Source: Cyanophora paradoxa (lineage: Eukaryota; Glaucocystophyceae; Cyanophorales; Cyanophoraceae). Taken from it: DNA of 64,000 bases. The stretch covers positions 170,959-234,958 of the forward strand of contig QPMI01000551.1 of assembly GCA_004431415.1 (NCBI GenBank). The letters run 5' to 3'. The notes under the pieces are model-generated. The model was not told where the DNA came from. It saw only the letters and a list, made by a program, of their open reading frames with translations, and made no database searches. The position numbers and the translations under genes were made by a program. This document shows positions 57,446 through 64,000 of the stretch, piece after piece (position 1 is the first letter of the stretch; each line of letters begins with the position of its first letter).

Positions 57446-57736
57446 CGGGATTCGGGATTGAGAAATCGATATCCGATGATCGACATGCATCACTGAATCA
57501 TGGCATGGCCAATTAAAAATATTGCCGGTACCGTGCCCGACGGTCCGACGGTCGCGCCGCGCGCGCGATCGCGACTCGCGCGCTGCGCATGCATATATGC
57601 ATGCATATGATGCATGCCCAAGCAGCCCATGGCCAACCACGCGCGCCCCGCGGCCGGCGGCCGGCGCCAGGCATTGCGCCAGCGCCCTGTTGTACCGTGT
57701 AACACATAAATACTAGTACTGGACCCACTTAATTAA

Positions 57737-57801
57737 CAGAGTCCCAAATCATGGAATTAACAAACCGAAAGTTTGACATAGTCTGTTAATTTGGGACTCT
57801 G
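57737..57801. repeat. Inverted repeat, 13-nt arms (cagagtcccaaat)
   Basis: Arms at 57,737-57,749 and 57,789-57,801. A further imperfect right-arm copy (ctgttaatttgggattctg) lies at about 57,881-57,900, and taattaac words surround the unit. Confidence 0.75.
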
Positions 57802-58474
57802 CTAATTCACTGCTGTCAGTCACCTCATACTATCTACCCCCCAAAATTACGGCCTCATACAAGCCTAAATTTGCATGATCTGTTAATTTGGGATTCTGTT
57901 ATTTCGCCAAAGGGAGGGCCAGACTCTGAGATTAACCTGTTAATTAACGGACTGTTAATTTAGTGTTACACCGTTAGTTACACGGTATACGTACCGATCC
58001 GGATCCTCCGACTCGGCGATCATCGGATGATTCGGATCCCGATTCCCGATTGCCCGAATTCGAATCAGCCCGAGTCACTGGAGTCAGTAGAGACTCAGTA
58101 CTAGTGGCGGGTCCGACGGTCACTGGCCATATATATGCATGGCGCCGGCGACGTCGACTCTGCCGGCGCAAGTCACTGCCGAGTCAGTGCCGACGTCGAC
58201 CCTTTGCGAAGAACCCACCCCACTGGGCCACTGGGCCAGCTGCAGAAAACCTCGTAGGAGTCATAGCGTAGGGCCGTAGGCTACTATATAGCTATATCTA
58301 GCTAGTAGTCCTTCTAGTCCGACGGCCGCGGCCAGACCTGAGAGGCTGAGAGCCTGAGACTCTGATCATGAGACGTCGACGCACGGCGGCGGCGACGGCG
58401 GCGGTAGCGGCAGCAGCAGCAGCAGCACTGCAGCAGAAGAAGCAGCACGCGCACTGCAGCTGCGGCATGTCATC

Positions 58475-58553
58475 ATCACACATATGAATATTCATATTTT
58501 AATCCCTCGGCGTTCCGCCTCAGGATTAAAATATGAATATTCATATGTGTGAT
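58475..58553. repeat. Perfect 31-nt inverted repeat at the edge of the AT-rich element
   Basis: Left arm 58,475-58,505 (begins atcacacatatgaatattc, ends ttttaatcc) and right arm 58,523-58,553 are exact reverse complements around a GC-rich 17-nt loop. Each arm contains an inner palindrome, atatgaatattcatat. Composition changes from GC-rich to strongly AT-rich exactly here, so the hairpin marks the element boundary or a junction. It could be an integrated viral terminus or a recombination/assembly foldback. Confidence 0.9.
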
Positions 58554-59495
58554 TCGATGTTATATCAATAAAATCGATTAATTTATTTGAATTTTCACCT
58601 GAATTTTCATATTTTTACATGCATTTTCAATTAATTTAATCGATGTTATATCGATAAACTCGATTAATCGATATTGTATCTTAATTGTAGTTAATCGGAA
58701 TTATATCAATAACTTCGATTGATCTTAATTGAATCCTAAATGAATCTAATCGGAATTATATCAATAAATTCGATTAAATCATGTTCTTTTCCGATTAAAT
58801 CAATTAAATATTTAACTTTGTTATCAGAAGTGGTCTAAGTTGACTCACTTTTCATAAACATTTTGAACTCTTAGTCTCTTTGAATTTCTTAAGATGACTC
58901 AACTTAGTCAACTTAGTCAACTTTGTTACCATAATCAATCAGGGTGGACTCACTTTTAGATCAACTTTGAAATTTCAAGCAAAATCAACTTGGATTTCAA
59001 AAGTGGATCTTCTAAGTGGACTCAAAATGTTCACTTTGTGATACATGTTAGCTCAAATCCTTACTGTTTATGGTCAGGGTTGACTAAGTGGGGGAGTTGA
59101 CACATTTTTTGAAATCCTTTTTAGAAAACTTTAGGTCCCAAATATTTCCTGTGAAATTTGAGTCAACTCAACCCACTTAGTCAACCCTTGCATTGAATTC
59201 GTAACAAAATCCATATACTATTACTACTTTTACGATTAATATGAGTCAACCTTGAGTCACTTAAATATAAATATAATATAATAGGGGAATGAAGGGAATG
59301 TTGAGTTTTACTGTAATGAAATCGAATAGTATTCGAAATACTTGACATTGCTTAATGTAGGGTGCATTCATATTTCGGCTACATCATACAGTAGAATTTC
59401 TATCGTAAAGAATGACCGGAATCCGGAAAATAATCATTGTAGAAAGCTATTGTAATAAAAAGGTAAATCACCCTGATCATCATTATAGAAACTCA
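58554..59495. other. AT-rich non-coding zone with two short-repeat families
   Basis: No ORF of note. Four copies of a ttatatcaataa..tcgatta word occur at about 58,557, 58,641, 58,695 and 58,751. From about 58,835 to 59,260 there is a dense scatter of gttgact/agtcaac hexamer-heptamers in both orientations, including actcaacttagtcaacttag. Confidence 0.7.
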
Positions 59496-59894
59496 TCAAA
59501 ACGGGAATCTATCATGTTTATGTCTCTCAGTCTTCTCAAATGTGAGGAAATTCATTGTTTTATCGATCTCATCTGCTACTGCTTGTGTTTTATGCTGAGC
59601 TTCTTTACCACAACTGAATATATCAATTGCTAACATGCCTTCATTGGAATAACAATGAGCTGTACAATGGCTTTCATCTAATAGCAGAACCAATGCAAAA
59701 CCAGGAGGTGATAGTTTCCCATCAAATATCTCACAGTGTTTATGAACAATCCTAATACCTTGTCTCAATATTGCTTGTTCAAGGGTTCTCATAATCCAAT
59801 TACCAAGAAAGCTAACATGCTCATAGCCTGTTGCTATAGCTGTTTTAGCCTTGTAATCAAGCATTACATGAAAGCCTCTGTATTTAGTCTCCAT
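59496..59894 (-). CDS. speD: S-adenosylmethionine decarboxylase, prokaryotic SpeD type, virus-like
   Basis: An intact 132-residue ORF matching the small SpeD/AdoMetDC family (usual length about 120-140). The N-terminal GFHVMLDY resembles the G.H...D start. LLDESHCTAHCYSNEG contains the self-cleavage pair Glu74-Ser75 (Ser becomes the pyruvoyl group). His80 is five residues after Ser75 and Cys95 (DIFSCG) twenty after it, exactly the spacing of Ser63, His68 and Cys83 in the Thermotoga enzyme. The enzyme makes decarboxylated S-adenosylmethionine for spermidine synthesis. It has no introns, is AT-rich unlike every host gene in the window, and sits next to virion-fibre-like genes on the same strand, so a viral origin is the simplest reading. 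Homologues are known in phages; a host-encoded transfer from bacteria cannot be excluded. Confidence 0.85.
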   Translation of the reverse strand: METKYRGFHVMLDYKAKTAIATGYEHVSFLGNWIMRTLEQAILRQGIRIVHKHCEIFDGKLSPPGFALVLLLDESHCTAHCYSNEGMLAIDIFSCGKEAQHKTQAVADEIDKTMNFLTFEKTERHKHDRFPF

Positions 59895-59942
59895 TAAGAA
59901 TACCTTAGAAAAATTAATTAATCCTAATCGAACCTAATGCAA

Positions 59943-60184
59943 ATATCCCTGTACTCTACTTTGATTGATGAAGTAGCCCTTTTCCTGTAAGCCTGAGAAT
60001 GCTTTTGTTGCATTCCTACAACCTGATCCCTTCACATGATTAAAGGATATGTAAGGATCACCTTGTTACACTGCAAACATCTAACAGATACTTCTCTTGA
60101 GCTTTGATGTAATGTGTCTCACTGTAATCGAATTTATCTTTACCATGAACTGTCATAGCAGCATCAATAAACTTTTTTGTTTAC
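59943..60184 (-). pseudogene. Frame-broken KYDYS-type (DUF723-like) domain remnant
   Basis: From about 60,183 the frame reads KKFIDAAMTVHGKDKFDYSE then THYIKAQEKYLLDVCSVT. After a one-base shift it continues GDPYISFNHVKGSGCRNATK with AFSGLQEKGYF. The pattern FI..A...HG.(D)K(Y/F)DYS..Y....K..L..C, then a (G)C..A/C element, is that of the treble-clef-like domains often found in phage and giant-virus endonuclease-associated proteins. Assignment is tentative. Confidence 0.4.
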
Positions 60185-60194
60185 TATCCATACT

Positions 60195-61019
60195 CTATAT
60201 ATAACCAATATTCTTTGGAGCAGTATCCTGCCCAAAATGGGAAATATCGATTTGTCCCATAGTATTCAGCATAGGTATTCTGCTTTGCAATAAATCGGTT
60301 CTCTCAGCATATAATACACACTTGTAGATACCAAACTTGGTGGCTCTAACCAGAAACTGATAATCTTCCAAACCAAAATTGACTCCATGATAAGCAATTC
60401 CGAAATTATCATATGGGGTGATCACAACAGCAAAATTAGGAGTTCCACCCTCTACTTGACAAAGAGCATAAACATCTGGTGGGATATCCACAACTACCTT
60501 GTAGTGGTCACCAATTTCACAAGAGAGTCTACTACTGCTGTTTGTTCATTTACAACAATGGGGAATATTTTTTATATAGGGGCATTCATGCTGGGGACAT
60601 AGGTTCGAATTCTTGTGTTGGATCAATGGATTGGGTTGATCATTCACAAATAAAGGCGCTCCAACAGCCCCACCAACCCTAAGACCATCCCCAATATATG
60701 CTCCCCCCGATTTGCAGTTAATAGCTCCCGACCTAGATTCAAAAGAATAAGTAGACAGAGGATCTCCATAGCTATCTGGGTCTCCATAATGAGCAGAAAA
60801 GTTTGCATTTGTGACAAGTAGCTTAGTTGTCTTAACTATTCCATTATTTTTATCACATCTGAGTTCCTGTAATCTCAGTTTGTGGGTGGAACCAAAGGTG
60901 TTCATTGTAGGTTGGACCTCTGTGGATTGGAGACCCTCTACATCATCAAAGGTAGCATGCTGTAAAACATGGTTTGCTGGGGCAGCTAATGATAGTTTGA
61001 GGTGTAATAATTCGTTCAA
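60195..61019 (-). pseudogene. Virion-fibre-like protein interrupted by one in-frame TGA
   Basis: The N-terminal part (61,019-60,549) contains LRLQELRCDKNNGIVKTTKL, LLVTNANF and CKSGGAYIGDGLRVGG, the module shared by the other fibre paralogues here. A TGA at 60,546-60,548 interrupts, but the same frame then stays open: CEIGDHYKVVVDIPPDVYAL, NFAVVITPYDNFGIAYHGVN, down to PKNIGYI at 60,195. It is either a pseudogene with one nonsense codon, two separate ORFs, or a readthrough/reassigned UGA. Confidence 0.6.
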
Positions 61020-61065
61020 GTGGGGTGCTCAGCCATTTTACATTAAAGGGATATATCTTTTATGG

Positions 61066-61480
61066 GGTTGGGTCATCAATTACATCTGGCTCCATGTAAA
61101 ACCCTGTAACTGAAAGAGTATCAGGAGTTACACCTCTAAGAGCTGATACAGCGGCTATATCTGTTCTCAAACCGATAAGAGTTATAGTATATAACCCAAT
61201 ATCAGTAACAAACAAGTCAAAGGTGAAATTATTATTATAACACAGTAGCCATAACCGAAATGATTATATCCTGAACATTGAAATAGTATCTATGACCTAC
61301 TTGATTGTTGTTGGCTCTACAAAGGGAAAGCATTGCAGATGGAATCGCAAGACCTCTCAGTACTCTTTGGTTCCTTCAATTAATTCCGAGTTTTCAAGAG
61401 TAACAGTATATCCAATGTAAAATTGAATTAATGGCTGCTGTGCAACAGGAGTATATAATCGAATTCGTTGGGGTCTTCTA
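61066..61480 (-). pseudogene. Fibre-like C-terminal fragment (frame-broken)
   Basis: From about 61,465: RIRLYTPVAQQPLIQFYIGY, TVTLENSELIEGTKE, then a stop/frame change, then GLAIPSAMLSLCRANNNQVG with HRYYFNVQDI, another break, and FTFDLFVTDIGLYTITLIGL to SVTGFYMEPDVIDDPTP with stop near 61,066. Reads as the beta-rich head of a further fibre or capsid-decoration protein that has accumulated several indels. Confidence 0.45.
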
Positions 61481-61509
61481 CATTTTGCTCTAGAGTATCT
61501 GGGACATCA

Positions 61510-61892
61510 TTATACGAATTGAGGATGAAAGCTGACCTGAAATTCGACAGCCACCCCAATAAATGCTCCTCCTGATCTCACAGTAACAGCAGCAGAATTC
61601 TTATCGAAATCAAGGGCTTTCAGATCAACACTGTAAGCATCAGGACCTCCATTGGTAGGCTGGAAAAAGTTAGCATTTGTGACAAGAAGTCGAGTTGTTT
61701 TAACCACACCAGAATTCTTATCAGCTCTCAGCTCTTAACTCGAATAATCGAATTTTTATCAAGGAGTTGCCATTGGAATTGGGTCTCTCTGTGGATTCTA
61801 ACACGAACCTCATCATTTACTTCATGCTGGCGAAATGCATTGCAGGGGATCCAAGGAATATATAGCAGTTGAACTCGATTATATTCACCCAT
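61510..61892 (-). pseudogene. Fibre paralogue fragment with KTTRLLVTNANF and RSGGAFIG motifs
   Basis: Starts GEYNRVQLLYIPWIPCNAF at 61,892. A frame change near 61,73x leads to ELRADKNSGVVKTTRLLVTN, then VTVRSGGAFIG, after which it frameshifts and stops at 61,510. Compared with the intact module at 62.5-63.2 kb it lacks the downstream beta-rich region. Confidence 0.5.
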
Positions 61893-61932
61893 TGCTTCTT
61901 TTCTAAAGAAGAAAAATAATGTTCATTGTTCT

Positions 61933-62190
61933 TCTGTGACATAATTATATTCGATACCTTTCTTTACAGTTCCCCTTTGGAATGCATGTAAAACGATGGC
62001 TTCCTTTGAGGTTGGTATTTGAATTCCTGATGCAATGCAAGACTGGATCTCTTCTGAAACAATATCATCAATTGCAATTCTTGCCCTGTTATAACCACAT
62101 TATCAATCCAATCCTGAACAAAGCTGACAGAATTCCATTCCAGCTTCTCAGTATCTGAGAGAACTACTGGTAGATATTCGACATTCCTAC
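61933..62190 (-). pseudogene. Unrecognised viral ORF remnant, two frames
   Basis: Reads NVEYLPVVLSDTEKLEWNSV, SFVQDWIDNVVI, then after a one-base shift ARIAIDDIVSEEIQSCIASG, IQIPTSKEAIVLHAFQRGTV and KKGIEYNYVTEEQ with a stop near 61,933. No family recognised. Confidence 0.45.
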
Positions 62191-62205
62191 TTATAAAGAG
62201 AAAAT

Positions 62206-63221
62206 TTATGTGACACTCAAAAGTTCACCTGTGAATGTTGTTCGATTTGTGTAGCTACCCCCATTATTTGTTACAAGTGTTATATACTCACCCATAGCAA
62301 TGTTAAGAATTACACTAATGTAAAGCGGTTTATTCGTAAGAGTTGAGTCATTGTGTTATGATACTTTGACCCCCTGGTCTTGGTCATTTACTTTTAAAGA
62401 GAGACTTATTGGACTACTTGAAGTTGAATGGGTATATGCTGTAAATCTGTAATGACCTGCACAGGAGCAGTGAACCTTCCATTACTGACATTGAATGCCC
62501 CCTATATTCACAAACACTACTCCCCAATTGATAAGAGCAGTTTCACTGGTAGCAACATGAGGATAATTAGTTGAACAGAAAATCGAGGCTGATAGTCATA
62601 TTTTAAATAACAATTTGTGTTGATTGTCAAGCGATTGGCTTCCAGAGTAGCCATAATATCACTGTTGCGTTTCAAAACAAGATTCACATTTGCTCCTGTA
62701 TCGATTTCAGGTGTGACCACCTTGGAAGTTGCTGTTATTATCGATTGTGTTGTTTCTGGAATACTTATGCCTCCATTGGCTGTTACTGAACCTGTAAATG
62801 TGCTTGTTCCTGTAATGTTTACTTGATTGGCTGTTAGAGTTCCATCAATCCTTGCCCCATCTCCAATATATGCCCCTCCACTTCTAACTGAAAGAGCAGC
62901 ATTATTAATTGTATTATCAAAAGTAACTATTTTGGGTGTGGTGAACCCTCCCACATTGTCATAAATTGCTGTATCTGAAACAATTTGACCTGATTGGACT
63001 TGGTTCTTGTTAGATACAATGAGTCCTGTGGTTCTTATTTTTCCCCCATTGCGATCACATCGAATTTCTTTGCATCTAATCACAGAATTTTGTGAAAACG
63101 AATCAGCCCCTGTTGTTTCTGTGCAAATAAACCCAGGTGTTGCATCTGTTACTGTATGGTTCAGTTGATGTATTTTTGGGGCGGCATAACAGAAAACAGG
63201 AACTGCTATTTGTGTGGACAT
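62206..63221 (-). CDS. Fibre-like virion protein with C1q/TNF-like head (C-terminal frame breaks)
   Basis: Start ATG 63,221 (MSTQIAVPVFCYAAPKIHQL). The first 210 or so residues are intact: IRCKEIRCDRNGGKIRTTGL, ALSVRSGGAYIGDGARIDGT, LTANQVNITGTSTFTGSVTA and KVVTPEIDTGANVNLVLKRN, a Thr/Ser/Asn/Gly-rich beta-repeat shaft. The frame is lost near 62,585. In other frames the sequence continues TNYPHVATSETALINWGVVF, FNVSNGRFTAPV, GHYRFTAYTHSTSSSPISLS, MGEYITLVTNNGGSY and GELLSVT with stop at 62,206, i.e. a C1q-like trimeric head (F.AP..G.Y.F ... GE.I.L). Such shaft-plus-head proteins are used for host attachment by large DNA viruses and phages. Confidence 0.6.
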
Positions 63222-63243
63222 TCTTTATATTATACAGATAATA

Positions 63244-64000
63244 TTATGTAGCAGTAACAAGATAACAAGAAAAATAGTATCTGATATCAAATTGAAGACT
63301 GGCTCCAGAAGAATTGCGTATATCAAAGGAGTCACCTTCAATAACAGAAAGTAAAATTTCATATGAAATTGGAGTTACAAATGTATTAGAAATCCCTGCG
63401 GACGGCATTGAAACCCTTGTTGGATGGTTGTAGGATTTCCATTTAAATAAATGCTGGTAGCAATATGAGTATAAGAGGTTGTGCCAGCTCTCATACATGC
63501 AAAGAACACCCTATATACTCCGGAAACAGGAGCTGTAAATTTTGTGGATGAAAAGTTTCCTTCATTGTTTACAAGATAAGCTCCATTTATAAAGTTAAAG
63601 GGTGTTCCAGCTGTAAGTATTATGGACCCTGTCAAACCAGGAGCTTGTCTTGATATATTCATTCTTGGACAATAGGATCGTTTCAGACCACTATTTTCCG
63701 GGATTGTGATTGCTTTCAGATCTGTTATTGTCTTTTCGAGAGTGAAAATGGTATTTCCGTTTCGTTTATAATTCACATTTGCATCTGTCCCATTATCCAT
63801 CTCAGGGCATTAACTCTTGTTGTAGCTTTTCGAGTTTCAACGCTAACATTTCCCAAAGTCCACCATTGAAGGTCATCAATCCTGTAATGAACTTGTCCCA
63901 TTCACATTTAATTGATTCGCTGTTACAGTCCCTGCAACATTTGCCCCATCTCCAATGTATGCTCCTCACTCTTGACAACAAAGCCGAATTATTTATTGTG
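63244..64000 (-). pseudogene. Fourth fibre paralogue with C1q-like head, frame-broken, 5' end beyond window
   Basis: From 64,000: INNSALLSR, then (shifted) GAYIGDGANVAGTVTANQLN, then (shifted) MDNGTDANVNYKRNGNTIFT, LKRSYCPRMNISRQAPGL, TGSIILTAGTPFNFINGAYL, FTAPVSGVYRVFFACMRAGT, IYLNGNPTTIQQGF. A last shift leads to VSMPSAGISNTFVTPISYEI, LLSVIEGDSFDIRNSSGASL and a stop at 63,244. The head is a canonical C1q-like pattern. At least three frame changes mean decay or many consensus errors. Confidence 0.55.

Larger units (their letters stand above)
54004..58474. other. Non-coding, repeat-rich region between the last host gene and the AT-rich element
   Basis: No exon supported. 54.0-54.66 kb is T/C-rich and may be the 3' UTR of the coiled-coil gene. 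Beyond it are several palindromic short repeats (listed separately), GC-rich palindromes (57.55-57.67 kb, cgcgcgatcgcg, gcatgcatatatgcatgc), and a GCG/GCA trinucleotide run at 58,384-58,450 directly before the composition switch. Confidence 0.6.

Noticed and set aside
58475-58553. Bacterial rho-independent terminator
   Set aside because: The arms are AT-rich, 31 nt long, without a following T-run, and the context is eukaryotic/viral.
58554-64000. Organellar (plastid or mitochondrial) insert
   Set aside because: Low GC would fit, but the genes (SpeD, fibre-like proteins with C1q heads) are not organellar, and no rRNA, tRNA or photosynthesis/respiration gene is present.

Overview
This window is nuclear DNA of a GC-rich, intron-dense protist. 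A flagellate alga (haptophyte, pelagophyte or dinoflagellate-like) fits best: the genes are eukaryotic (P4-ATPase, SNM1-family nuclease, F-box protein, a probable cilium/flagellum protein), introns are tiny (about 55-110 nt), and a CTGAC-like branch site often lies close to the acceptor. At about 58,475 the composition switches abruptly to AT-rich sequence carrying degraded virus-like genes, so the right end looks like an endogenous viral element or, less likely, a chimeric join.

Layout. (1) 1-19,570, minus strand: one very large gene, or a tight run of exons. Its N-terminal part (17.2-19.6 kb) is a globular ectodomain. A long Cys-rich exon (15.2-17.1 kb) and a second ectodomain (13.8-15.2 kb) follow, then GCC2/GCC3-type Cys-rich exons, ending in seven near-identical 1.6-1.7 kb units that run off the left edge. 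(2) 19,571-21,039: intergenic, with hairpin repeats. (3) 21,040-28,333, minus: a complete P4-ATPase (lipid flippase). (4) 28,650-30,808, plus: an unrecognised intron-rich gene divergent from it. (5) 30,981-53,138: an 11.08 kb segment present twice in direct tandem (30,981-42,056 and 42,057-53,138). Each copy holds a CFAP96-like gene (-), a Lys-rich gene (+), an SNM1/DCLRE1-type nuclease (+), an F-box/LRR-like gene (-) and a coiled-coil gene (+). The coiled-coil gene is cut at the junction in copy A and continues to about 53.9 kb after copy B. (6) 54.0-58.47 kb: non-coding, rich in short palindromic repeats. (7) 58,475-64,000: a 31-nt-arm hairpin, an AT-rich repeat zone, then minus-strand virus-like genes: an S-adenosylmethionine decarboxylase (speD), a KYDYS/DUF723-like remnant, and several paralogous fibre proteins with C1q-like heads, mostly frame-broken.

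Main points of interest: at least eight well-supported GC-AG introns spread over five different genes; a SUMO- and PCNA-binding-type tail on the SNM1-like nuclease; a homogenised receptor-like Cys-rich array; the tandem duplication, whose two copies carry complementary single-base frameshifts (suggesting unpolished or false duplication); and the viral insert with its palindromic edge. All gene models were spliced by eye from conserved reading frames, so exon edges are approximate unless stated.
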